Assembly (NCBI GenBank): GCA_963814955.1
Contig: CAWFEX010000006.1
Location: 372,001 to 436,000 of the forward strand
Origin: DATCJA01 sp963814955
GTDB taxonomy: Bacteria; Acidobacteriota; Vicinamibacteria; Vicinamibacterales; UBA2999
Length of the DNA: 64,000 bases
Direction of reading: 5' to 3'
Positions 7,153-15,311 of this stretch are shown here, one piece after another. A model generated the notes under the pieces. It did no database searches. It was not told the DNA's origin and saw nothing but the letters and a program-made list of their open reading frames with translations. Position 1 is the stretch's first letter. Every line of letters begins with the position of its first letter. The position numbers and the translations under genes were made by a program.

Positions 7153-9297
7153 ATGTCACGCCACTCACCTGCCCCACTTCGCCGCTGGCAGGTTGCTCTC
7201 ATCCTTACCGTTTTTGGCATGGCCGTCACGGCTGCCGCCGCCGGAGGCTGGTGGTACGCGCGCGAGTCGACGCCCGCCCAGGGACCAATCGTGCTCATCT
7301 CGGTTGATGGCCTGCAGCCCGATGAACTCGAGGTCTATGGCGGCTCGTCGAGCCGGTCTCCCGCAATCGACGCGGTATCGGCAGACGCTGTCGTCTTCGA
7401 GCGCGCGTACGCGCATTCGCCATTGACGCTGCCGGCTCATGCATCGATTCTGGCCGGGCAGTTGCCCTTCGAGCATGGCGTGCGCGACGAGGCCGGCTTC
7501 GCTCTGAGCGACGATGCCCGGTCGCTTGCAGAATTGCTGCGAAATCGGGGCTTCGAGACGGGCGCGGCGGTATCGTCGTTTCTGCTCCGCCCCGAATCGG
7601 GCGTCGCCCAGGGTTTCTCCTTTTTCGATGCGGAGTTGTCGCCCGAACCGGGTCAGGACAGTCCCGTTGTCGAACGCAGCGGTGAGCGCACCACCGAAGC
7701 CGCCGAGCGATGGCTTCGGGCGCGGCGCGGCCGCCGTTTCTTTCTGTTCGTGCAGGTGGACGAGCAGTCGGCTGAATCATCCGTTGCACGGCTCGTCGCA
7801 GAGCTCAAAGAACTCAATCTGTACCGACAGGCCACGATTCTGATCACGGCCGACCGCGCGGAGGCGGGGACGGGCACTTCGCTCGACGAGGCGGCGCTTC
7901 ACGTGCCTCTCGTCGTGAAGCAGTCGGAAAATGCCAACGCAGGACACCGGGTGGAAGTGCCTGTGCAGCACATCGATCTTCTGCCCACGGTCCTCGATCT
8001 GGTGCGCGCGCCGATTCCGGACGGGCTGCGCGGACGCTCGCTGAGGCCTGTGCTCGACGGCAACGCCAATCGCATTCCCGAGCAGCCTATCTACGCCGAA
8101 ACGCTCGCACCCATGTTCCGGTACGGCGGTCGAGGCAAGTTCTCGCTGATCACGCCGTCGCACCGATACGTCCGCGGGGGACGCGATGAAATCGTGGATG
8201 TCGAAACCGGGAGTATCGTCGAGGTCGAGACCGACATAGCGGAAACGACGGAAGCCATCGAGCTTCGGAGTGAGCTCGACCGTCTGCTGGAAGGACAAAT
8301 GGTCAGACCGCCGGCCGAGATTGCGCCGGCCGAAGAAGATCGGTTCGCGGCGCTCGGCTATCTGGCGGCCACGCCTTTGTTCGATGCCGAACCGGAACCG
8401 CTCGCACCTGACGACGAGGCCTGGGTGGTGGAAAAGCATCGCGCCGCAGCGATCCTCGCCAGCCACAGGAACTACGCCGGGGCAATCGTTCAGCTGCGGG
8501 CCATCGCTCGCACGTACCCGCGCCTTGCGGTCGTTCAGTATCAGCTTGGAACGCTCCTTGGGCGCATGGGACGGCTCGAAGACGCAAAAACCGCCTTCGA
8601 CGCGGCCGCCGCGGTAGAACCGGACAATCCGTACATCCCAATCGCGGTCGCGACGCTGTTCCTGCGCGCGCACAGGCCAGAGCCGGCGCGCGAGTATGCC
8701 GCGCTTGCATCCGCGCTTGCCGACCATCACGACGGCCGATCGCGGTCGGCAGCATACGAGTTGGCCGCGCGTGTGGCCCTCGCTCTGGACGACTTCGAGA
8801 CCGCCCGGCTCCACGCCGACGCGGCCGAGCAGGATGACCCCGAGCTGCCGATGCGGCGGTTCGTCGATGGGCGGATCTTCTACGAGGAAGGCAGGTACGA
8901 GGACGCGCTCGCGGCATTAAAGGACGCGGCGGCACTCGTCAGCCAGCACGGACACGCGGTCGAGGACCTCGAGCTGAGCATCGGTCAGACGCTGGAGCGC
9001 CTCGATCGGTACGACGAAGCCGAGGAGCATTTCCGCGCGGAGTTGCGCACGTTCCCGCGCAACCTCCACGCGTATTCAAGCCTGGCGACGCTGTACCACG
9101 TGTCGAACCGGCCGCTTCACGTCGAAGAAACCCTCTCGGCTCTTACAGAGGCGATGTCGACGCCCGAAGGATACGAGACAGCCGCAAACTTGTGGCTGGT
9201 CCTGGGTGAGCCATCCCGCGCCGCAGCGATCAGATCCGAGGCGCGTCTTCTGTTCCGCGGCGATTCGTCACGGCCTCGGCAGGATGCACGGCGATAA
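7153..9297 (+). CDS. sulfatase-like alkaline-phosphatase-superfamily protein with TPR repeats
   Basis: The 714-residue protein has a signal anchor at about residues 12-32 and a sulfatase/phosphodiesterase fold (LISVDGLQPDEL, SPLTLPAHASILAG) to about residue 400. From about 430 to 690 it has tandem TPR-type helical repeats. The sulfatase formylglycine motif (C/S-x-P-x-R) is absent. T92 occupies the nucleophile position, as in related metal-dependent hydrolases and transferases, so sulfatase activity itself is unlikely. The substrate is unknown. Its last 68 bases overlap the 3' end of the convergent gene at 9230-10222. Confidence 0.78.
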   Translation: MSRHSPAPLRRWQVALILTVFGMAVTAAAAGGWWYARESTPAQGPIVLISVDGLQPDELEVYGGSSSRSPAIDAVSADAVVFERAYAHSPLTLPAHASILAGQLPFEHGVRDEAGFALSDDARSLAELLRNRGFETGAAVSSFLLRPESGVAQGFSFFDAELSPEPGQDSPVVERSGERTTEAAERWLRARRGRRFFLFVQVDEQSAESSVARLVAELKELNLYRQATILITADRAEAGTGTSLDEAALHVPLVVKQSENANAGHRVEVPVQHIDLLPTVLDLVRAPIPDGLRGRSLRPVLDGNANRIPEQPIYAETLAPMFRYGGRGKFSLITPSHRYVRGGRDEIVDVETGSIVEVETDIAETTEAIELRSELDRLLEGQMVRPPAEIAPAEEDRFAALGYLAATPLFDAEPEPLAPDDEAWVVEKHRAAAILASHRNYAGAIVQLRAIARTYPRLAVVQYQLGTLLGRMGRLEDAKTAFDAAAAVEPDNPYIPIAVATLFLRAHRPEPAREYAALASALADHHDGRSRSAAYELAARVALALDDFETARLHADAAEQDDPELPMRRFVDGRIFYEEGRYEDALAALKDAAALVSQHGHAVEDLELSIGQTLERLDRYDEAEEHFRAELRTFPRNLHAYSSLATLYHVSNRPLHVEETLSALTEAMSTPEGYETAANLWLVLGEPSRAAAIRSEARLLFRGDSSRPRQDARR

Positions 9298-10222
9298 TCG
9301 CCAGCCCCACGAAGCTCCAGAAAAGGTTTCTCACCTTCCGCACGACGGCCAACGCGACGGCAGCGGCGGGATTGACCGCCAGCATCGGAGCCGCAGCGCC
9401 AGTCAATGCTTCGTCCACGCCGACGCGGAACGGCACGAACTTGAACGCTACCGTGACGGTCCGGTTCAACGCCTCGAACGCAATTGCCTGAGTGAGCGTG
9501 GGGCTTTGATCGCCCAGCAGCCAGCGAAGCGTTATGAACACTTCGATGACGGCAAGCGTGTGGAAGGCCGCATCGAGTCCAAATGCGCGCCAGAGACGCG
9601 CCTGGTGCGCGTTCGAGAATCCGGCGACCGTCAGGCGTATTCGCGCCAGCTGTGCGCGCCATGGAGATCGGACATGCCCGTCTCTATGCTCGGGCCGGCG
9701 GAGCACGTAGCGTGCCCAGATTACGGCGGCCACAAGCGCCAGGAGCGCCAGGATCATGGCCAATCGCCAGGAGGCTGACAGCGGCACGGTGGCCAGCACG
9801 ACCAGGAGTCCGACCGCAACCATGGCCGCTACCGACGCGGCATAAATCAGGTTCTCCACCGCGAGCGACGCGACGGAGTCTCGTGTGGCGAGATGATGAC
9901 GTGTCAGGAAGACCTTTGTGGGCTCGCTCGCGAGAAGGCCGAGGGGCGTCACGCTTCCAATGGCGTCGCCCGCGAGAAACGCACTGAAGGCACTCCGGAA
10001 CGCCAGATGCGCACCGGGCTGCATGCAGAGCCGCCAGCATTCGGTGCGAAGCGCGAAACGCGCTCCCTGAAGCGCGAGAATGACGGTCAGCCCCCAGCCC
10101 ACACGCTGGATGCCGTCGAGCACTTCACCGACGCCTGTGCGCTGGAGGACGTAGGCAAAAAGTGCGAGGCCCGCGACGGTGTAGAGGGCAATGGCGAGAC
10201 GCCGGCGCAGGCGTGCGCTCAC
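9230..10222 (-). CDS. YbhN/LPG-synthase-type membrane protein
   Basis: The 330-residue protein has about eight membrane helices. It carries the signature region GDAIGSVTPLGLLASEPTKVFL and a later FKFVPFRVGVDEAL segment of the lysylphosphatidylglycerol-synthase membrane domain (UPF0104/YbhN). Proteins of this kind act in lipid flipping or aminoacyl-lipid transfer. The catalytic aminoacyltransferase domain of MprF is not present. It starts with GTG one base after the atpF stop, so it looks co-transcribed with the F0 genes. Function in this organism is uncertain. Confidence 0.75.
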   Translation of the reverse strand: MSARLRRRLAIALYTVAGLALFAYVLQRTGVGEVLDGIQRVGWGLTVILALQGARFALRTECWRLCMQPGAHLAFRSAFSAFLAGDAIGSVTPLGLLASEPTKVFLTRHHLATRDSVASLAVENLIYAASVAAMVAVGLLVVLATVPLSASWRLAMILALLALVAAVIWARYVLRRPEHRDGHVRSPWRAQLARIRLTVAGFSNAHQARLWRAFGLDAAFHTLAVIEVFITLRWLLGDQSPTLTQAIAFEALNRTVTVAFKFVPFRVGVDEALTGAAAPMLAVNPAAAVALAVVRKVRNLFWSFVGLAIIAVHPAEAVTNRRGTEDAPRI

Positions 10223-10223
10223 C

Positions 10224-10730
10224 TCACACGCTGGGCTGGGATTCGGCCTGTTTCAGCGCTTCCTGAATGAGCGCCTCGTTGTCTTCGCGCGATACCTGTC
10301 GACGCAGAATCTTCGATGCGATCGCTACCGAAAGATCGACCGCTTCGTGGCGGATTTGCTGGATCGCACGTGCCGTTTCGAGCTGGATCTGCCGTTCGGC
10401 ATTCTTGACGATCGTCGCAGCCTCGCTCCGCGCTTTCTGCTTGAGCTCCTCGCGCAGAGCCTCCGCGTCGGAGCGGCTTCTTGCAATGATGGCTTCGGCT
10501 TCGTTACGTGCAGCAGCCATCATCTGGACGGACTCGCGCTGAAGACGCTCCAGCTCCTGTCGCGCGCGCTGCGCATCGTCCAGGGACTGCGCGATGGTCG
10601 CCTGCCTTCGTTCGAGCGCCTCCAGCAGCGGCCGCCACGCGAAGCGCGCGAGAAGCGCCACCAGGACGAGGAACGTCAGGATCGTCCAGATGAACAACCC
10701 GGGGTCGGGCTGGACGAGCGGGTTATCCAT
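10224..10730 (-). CDS. atpF: ATP synthase F0 subunit b
   Basis: The 168-residue protein has one N-terminal membrane helix (about residues 10-32: WTILTFLVLVALLARFAW) followed by a long Ala/Glu/Arg-rich helix that forms the peripheral stalk dimer. Size and architecture are standard for AtpF. It lies three bases after atpE. A delta subunit (atpH) and the F1 genes do not follow, so the F1 set must be encoded elsewhere. Confidence 0.93.
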   Translation of the reverse strand: MDNPLVQPDPGLFIWTILTFLVLVALLARFAWRPLLEALERRQATIAQSLDDAQRARQELERLQRESVQMMAAARNEAEAIIARSRSDAEALREELKQKARSEAATIVKNAERQIQLETARAIQQIRHEAVDLSVAIASKILRRQVSREDNEALIQEALKQAESQPSV

Positions 10731-10733
10731 GAC

Positions 10734-10957
10734 CTACCTCAGCAGAACGATCAGCAGACAGAACACCTCGGCGAGAATGGCGACGCCTTCGAGCAGGAAG
10801 AGCGGAAGGTTCACCGCGCCAGTAAGCTGACCCACCGCGCTCGGCTGCCGGGCAATGCCTTCGGCGAGTCCCGCCGCGAACCTGCCGATACCCAATCCCG
10901 CGCCGATGACGGCCAGACCGAGGCCGATGCCGGCACCCATATATGCAGAAATTCCAT
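10734..10957 (-). CDS. atpE: ATP synthase F0 subunit c (N-terminal frame break)
   Basis: The hairpin protein has Gly-rich helix 1 (GLGLAVIGAGLGIGRF), the polar loop ARQP and helix 2 with the proton-carrying glutamate in LLEGVAI. The uninterrupted frame begins only at an ATG at 10940, which has no ribosome-binding site. An excellent GGAGGAG (10963-10969) stands five bases before a different ATG at 10957, whose codons read MEFLH, a typical subunit c beginning. That frame is one base out of register with the rest. A missing base near 10942-10947 would restore an N-terminus reading MEFLHYMGAGIG. A sequence error is the likeliest cause. Confidence 0.88.
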
Positions 10958-10987
10958 TCCGTCTCCTCCGTAAAGAATTTCATTCCG

Positions 10988-11921
10988 TCAATGATGCGTG
11001 TGAATGGCCATCCCGATGAACACGGCCGTCAGCAGCGTAAACACGTACGCCTGCACCAGAATCACGATGATTTCGAGCGCCGAAATCGCCACGGCCAGCG
11101 GCACCGAGAACACCAGACCGATCCCCATCCCCACCATCTGCCCGGCCATCTCCGTGAAGATGAAGACGAACGACAGAATCGCGAGGATGGCGATATGGCC
11201 GCCCGTCATGTTGGCCGCAAGTCGCATCGTCAACGCAAACGGTCGCACCAACATTCCGAGAATCTCGATGGGGATCAGCGCGACCGCGAGAAACGGCGAG
11301 ACGCCGTGAGGAACCATGTTCTTCCAGTGCTGGATGGCTCCGTGCGCTTTCGATCCCGCCACGATAATGGCGAAGAAGCTCACGACGGCAAGCGCCGCGG
11401 TGACGTTGAAGTTCGATGTTGCGGTGGCGCCGCCGTGCAGCAAGCCGACCGAGGAACGACTCCGCCTCCGCGTGCAGCACCCAATGATTGAGCAGACCGA
11501 GCACCTCGAACAGCGGGATCATCCCGATCGCATTTGCCGTCAGAATGAACGCGAACAGCGTCAACAGGAGCGGCGTCCACGTCATGGTCCACTTGTCGCC
11601 GACGCTGGGCCTCGCGACCGAATCGCGGATGAACTCGACCACCGATTCGAGTGCGTTCATGAAGCCCGAGGGAACCAATCGCTCCTGCCTGATATAGCGG
11701 CGCACGAGGGTGGTGACGACAACGAATACGAGCCCCGAGACCAGCCAGAGCATGAAGACGTGCTTCGTGACCGAGAAGTCGATGCCACCGATCGTCGGCA
11801 GGTGAATCAAGGGATGATCGAGCCCGCTGTTGGCGACGTGCTCGATAATCACCTCGCCCGCGTTGAATCCCTCGGCGGCGGCCTCTGCCGCCTGTTCCTG
11901 AACCTGCGCCTCGATCTGCAC
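10988..11921 (-). CDS. atpB: ATP synthase F0 subunit a (frameshifted)
   Basis: The N-terminal part (11921 to about 11447) includes several helices and ends in EAESFLG. The remainder continues in another frame from LLHGGATATSN. It contains the essential arginine in LTMRLAANM and the conserved helix ILVQAYVFTLLTAVFIG. Removing one base at about 11447 (the G in GCCGACC on the plus strand) gives a continuous protein of about 310 residues reading SFLGGLLHGG. Subunit a is indispensable for proton flow through F0, so this is most likely an inserted-base error rather than a dead gene. Confidence 0.9.
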
Positions 11922-11939
11922 GTCTCTACCTGGAGTCGC

Positions 11940-12311
11940 CTAGTGTGGCGCGGGGACGTTGCCCGCAAACAGGCGCTGCAGGCAGAGCGCCTCGAAGACG
12001 TGTAAGCCGATGAAGTACGTCGTGAAACTGATGACGAACGGGAGCGGGCTGAGCGAGAGCACTGACAGCATGATCGTGACGTAGGCTCCGAAGAACACCA
12101 GCTTGCCCGCGAACGCCGCAACCATGAGCGACGTCAGTAGCTGCGGACGCGACGTGTAGGTCCGCGCCACGAGCACCCATGTCAATGCCGCTCCGGCCAG
12201 CGGCGCCAGCATGCCGAACAACACTTCTCGATCGTGTGCCAGCCCGGGTATGAGCGCGAGCACTATCCATGAGCCAATGCTTGCCCCCACCATCCACCAT
12301 AAAGGCTTCAT
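11940..12311 (-). CDS. atpI: AtpI-like small membrane protein
   Basis: The 123-residue protein has four predicted helices, as in ATP synthase subunit I (MKPLWWMVG... then LLTSLMVAAFAGKLVFFGAYV). AtpI assists c-ring assembly and Mg transport. It starts at an ATG overlapping the atpZ stop (ATGA) and ends 18 bases before atpB. Sequence conservation in this family is low, so the call relies on topology and position. Confidence 0.75.
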   Translation of the reverse strand: MKPLWWMVGASIGSWIVLALIPGLAHDREVLFGMLAPLAGAALTWVLVARTYTSRPQLLTSLMVAAFAGKLVFFGAYVTIMLSVLSLSPLPFVISFTTYFIGLHVFEALCLQRLFAGNVPAPH

Positions 12312-12577
12312 GAGCGCCACAGCGTCTTGGCCAGCCCATAGAAGCCGACGATGAGCCCCAGAATGAGCCCGCCGAACAGGAACCAGGGAGACGTGCCGCG
12401 CCACTCGTCTACTGCGTAACCGATCCCGCCGAGCAGAATAATCGCGCCAATCAGCGTGTAACTGGTCATCGCCGCCGGGCCAGAGGCGCTGATCGTGCTC
12501 TGCAGGGCTCTCAAACTGCGTGTTGAAATAAGGCCGCGGGACGTGCCTTCCCGACGCTCTTTCCTGGACCCAAACAA
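12308..12577 (-). CDS. AtpZ-like protein
   Basis: The 89-residue protein has two helices (SYTLIGAIILLGGIGYAVDEW and SPWFLFGGLILGLIVGFYGLAKTLW). The GxxxD-W and FGxxLG patterns match the AtpZ/AtpI family that begins many atp operons. It is the first gene of the minus-strand F0 operon and overlaps the next gene by four bases. The upstream 74-base gap is shared with the divergent VWFA operon. Confidence 0.78.
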   Translation of the reverse strand: MFGSRKERREGTSRGLISTRSLRALQSTISASGPAAMTSYTLIGAIILLGGIGYAVDEWRGTSPWFLFGGLILGLIVGFYGLAKTLWRS

Positions 12578-12601
12578 ACGCTCAATCGTATCAAACGTAG
12601 A

Positions 12602-12632
12602 TTGACAGTCGCAATGCGCGGGAGACTATACT
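12602..12632 (+). promoter_or_regulatory. sigma70-like promoter of the VWFA/haem gene run
   Basis: TTGACA at 12602-12607 and TATACT at 12627-12632 are near-consensus boxes, but the spacing of 19 bases is long. GAGGGGGGA lies just before the ATG at 12652. It drives genes rightward from the gap divergent to the F0 operon. Confidence 0.5.
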
Positions 12633-12651
12633 CGGATTGTACGAGGGGGGA

Positions 12652-13558
12652 ATGCGCGCGAATTTCCGATCCGGTGTGACGTTGATTCTGCTGCTGGCGT
12701 CGGCCTGCGTGGTGGCCGCGGGCGCCCTGGGACGGCTCCACGCACAGGCTGGCGTCCGCGAACGAACGATCTTCGTCAGCGCCGTCAACTCGCGCGGCGA
12801 TGTCGTCGAAGACCTCGGCGTTACCGATTTCGTCGTGACCGAGGATGGGCGGCGCCGCGAAGTCCTGCGGGTGTCCCCTGCTCTCGAGTCGATTGACATC
12901 GCGCTTCTCGTCGACAACAGCGCCGCCTCCATCAAGGCCATCCCCTCGATCCGCGAGGGGTTGCGCGACTTCGTCAGGCAGATGGCGGTCGGAAATCAGA
13001 TTGCGGTCGTCGCGCTGGCGGATCGGCCAACGATTTTCACCGACTACTCATCGAATACCGAGCGCCTCGAACAGGGCATTGGCCGTCTGTTTCCCGATGA
13101 GCGGCAGCGGCATGACGCTTCTCGACGCGATTGTCGAGGTTGCGGCGGGACTCCGAAAGCGTGAAGCGCCGCGAGCGGTGATTGTCCCCGTCATTACGAA
13201 CGGCGCGGAGTTCACCAATCGTTATGCGCGCGACGTCACTGCGGCTGTCCGGCAGGCTGGCGCGGGCCTGCATGCGATTGTCATCGGAAATCTGGAGCTT
13301 GGGACGACCGAGGAACGCGAGCGCGCGTTCACACTGGATGAAGGCGCGCGCACGACCGGCGGTCAGCACGTCACGCTGCTGGCCGAAACAGCCGTCCGAC
13401 AAGCGCTGCTGAAGCTGGCCCGAGAGCTTTCCTCACAGTACAAGGTCGTGTACGGCCGGCCGGAGTCGCTCATTCCACCGGAAAAGGTCGAGGTTACGTC
13501 GCCGCGCAATGGGGTTACCATGCGAGGCACGCCGGCCCGCGGCCAGCCTGGAGCCTGA
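12652..13558 (+). CDS. exported VWFA-domain protein 1 (frameshifted)
   Basis: It has a signal peptide (to about residue 30) and the FVSAVNSRGDVVEDLGVTDFVVTEDG lead-in seen in the acidobacterial VWFA-related family (TIGR03436 type), then a VWFA fold. The frame breaks at about 13096: LFP continues as MSGSGMTLLDAIVEV in the next frame if one base is dropped. The metal-binding motif reads DNSAAS instead of DxSxS, so metal-dependent ligand binding may be weakened. GAGGGGGGA precedes the ATG at 12652. The next VWFA gene starts two bases after the stop. Confidence 0.78.
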
Positions 13559-13559
13559 C

Positions 13560-14477
13560 GTGAAACGAGTCACCCTGACAACGATTGGCGCCCTTGTTCT
13601 CATCGCGGCTGCGGCCGGACTCGCCCGAGCACAGCGCCCCCAGTTCCGCAGCACTATCGACATTGTTTCCCTGAACGTTACGGTCGTCGATGGCGCCAAC
13701 CACTACATAACCGACCTCGAGCAGACCGACTTTTCGGTATTCGAGGACGGCGTCAAACACGACATCGTTTTCTTCACCAGGCGGCCGCAGCCGATTGCCT
13801 TGTCGCTGCTGCTCGACAGCAGCGCCAGCATGGAGGACAAGCTGCAGACGCTGCAGATGGCGGCGACGAATTTCGTCAAGCGGTTGAAGCCCACAGACCT
13901 CGCGCAGGTCATCGATTTCGACAGCCGCGTCTCCATCCGGCAGACGTTCACCTCCAATCAGGCGCAGCTGGAATCCGCCATCCTGCAGACGGTATCGGGA
14001 GGCTCCACGTCCCTTCACAATGCGATCTACGTGTCTTTGAAGGAACTGGGCAAAATCAAGGCACAGAACGAAGAGGATGTGCGGAGGCAGGCGCTCATCG
14101 TCTTCTCCGACGGCGAGGACACGTCGAGTCTGGTCTCGTTCGAGGAAGTGCTCGATCTGGCCAAACGCTCGGAAACCTCCATCTACACAATCGCGCTTCG
14201 CGGCAACGACTCGAGCACCCGCGGATTTCGTGAAGCGGAATTCGTGATGCGCCAGCTCGCACAGGAAACGGGCGGACGGGCGTTCTTTCCGGCCAAGATC
14301 GAGGACCTGAACGGCGTGTACACGCAGATTGCCGACGAGCTGGCCAGTCAGTACACCATTGGGTACACGTCGAAGAATCCCCGCAACGACGGGGCCTTCC
14401 GCCGCATCGTAGTGCAGGTGGCACGGCCGAACGTGGCCGCGCGCACCAAGAAGGGCTACTTCGCCCCGACGCGTTGA
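13560..14477 (+). CDS. exported VWFA-domain protein 2
   Basis: The 305-residue intact paralogue of the preceding gene starts with GTG. It has a signal peptide ending near ARAQ, the conserved lead-in VVDGANHYITDLEQTDFSVFEDG, and a canonical MIDAS motif (DSSAS, then a later threonine and FSDGEDT). The C-terminus YTSKNPRNDGAFRRIVVQV is typical of the TIGR03436-type family expanded in Acidobacteriota. Such proteins are thought to bind partners or surfaces outside the cytoplasmic membrane. The ligand is unknown. The stop overlaps the TTG start of the next gene. Confidence 0.85.
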   Translation: MKRVTLTTIGALVLIAAAAGLARAQRPQFRSTIDIVSLNVTVVDGANHYITDLEQTDFSVFEDGVKHDIVFFTRRPQPIALSLLLDSSASMEDKLQTLQMAATNFVKRLKPTDLAQVIDFDSRVSIRQTFTSNQAQLESAILQTVSGGSTSLHNAIYVSLKELGKIKAQNEEDVRRQALIVFSDGEDTSSLVSFEEVLDLAKRSETSIYTIALRGNDSSTRGFREAEFVMRQLAQETGGRAFFPAKIEDLNGVYTQIADELASQYTIGYTSKNPRNDGAFRRIVVQVARPNVAARTKKGYFAPTR

Positions 14478-15298
14478 ACGTTCTTCCTCTCGTCCTCTAC
14501 GCCGCAGCAGGCATTGCGTATGCCGTGCATTTTGCGACCCGGCAGCCCCACGCCGGAAGGACGGCGACTGTCCTGCTGATTTTCGCGGCTCTGGTCCACA
14601 CCTTCGTCATCGGCATGCAGACGATGGAGGTGCGGCACGTGCCGTTCGCGAACACGTCGCGAGCCATCTCGACATTCGTGTGGTTGCTGGCGCTTTCGTA
14701 CCTGTACCTGGAGACGACCACCGAGGAACGGGCGATGGGCGTGTTCATCATGCCGATGCTGGTTGGACTGCAGACGATCCCGGCGGTGTCGCCCGGCGTC
14801 GAGAACATGGATCCGGTTCTCGACAGCCCATGGTTCTGGGTGCACGTCTCGTCACTGCTCTTCGCGTACGCAAGCTTCGCGCTTGCCGGCGTGCTTGGAC
14901 TTACGTACATGGTCCAATTCAAGGAGATCAAGAAGAAGCACCTCGGGTACTTCTACACACGACTGCCTTCGCTGCAGACGCTTGATGTGATGAACTCGCG
15001 TGCGGTCGCGATTGGATGGCTGTTCCTCACGATCGGTGTCGCCGTCGGCATGATCTGGACGGCCCAGGCGCGGGTGGCGGCGCCCGACAATACCAACCTG
15101 CAGGCGATGGTACTGAACGATCCTAAGATTTTCATCGCCGTGCTCACCTGGGCGGTCTATTCGTTTGCGGTGCTGGCGCGGCGAATGATGGGGTGGACGG
15201 GCCGCCGCGCCGCCTGGCTGTCGGCCCTGGGGTTCGCCATCGTCCTGCTCAACTTCCTGCCAGTCAGCTATTTCGTCACGACGAGCCACACGTTCTAG
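14474..15298 (+). CDS. CcsA/HemX-type cytochrome c assembly protein
   Basis: The 274-residue protein has about eight helices. Conserved His residues and SPWFWVHVSSLLFAYASFALAG match the CcsA/CcmC/HemX superfamily. The strict WGxxWxWD haem-handling motif of CcmC is not seen, so a HemX-like role is preferred. In Bacillus, hemX lies beside hemA and lowers HemA levels, and here too it directly precedes hemA. A TTG start overlaps the previous stop codon (TTGA). It could instead be a cytochrome c maturation component. Confidence 0.8.
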   Translation: MNVLPLVLYAAAGIAYAVHFATRQPHAGRTATVLLIFAALVHTFVIGMQTMEVRHVPFANTSRAISTFVWLLALSYLYLETTTEERAMGVFIMPMLVGLQTIPAVSPGVENMDPVLDSPWFWVHVSSLLFAYASFALAGVLGLTYMVQFKEIKKKHLGYFYTRLPSLQTLDVMNSRAVAIGWLFLTIGVAVGMIWTAQARVAAPDNTNLQAMVLNDPKIFIAVLTWAVYSFAVLARRMMGWTGRRAAWLSALGFAIVLLNFLPVSYFVTTSHTF

Positions 15299-15311
15299 GT
15301 GCGGAGCGCAC

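Noticed and set aside
10988..11921. Programmed ribosomal frameshift in atpB
   Set aside because: There is no slippery heptamer or downstream pseudoknot at the break, programmed shifting is unknown for atpB, and eight similar breaks occur in the same contig.
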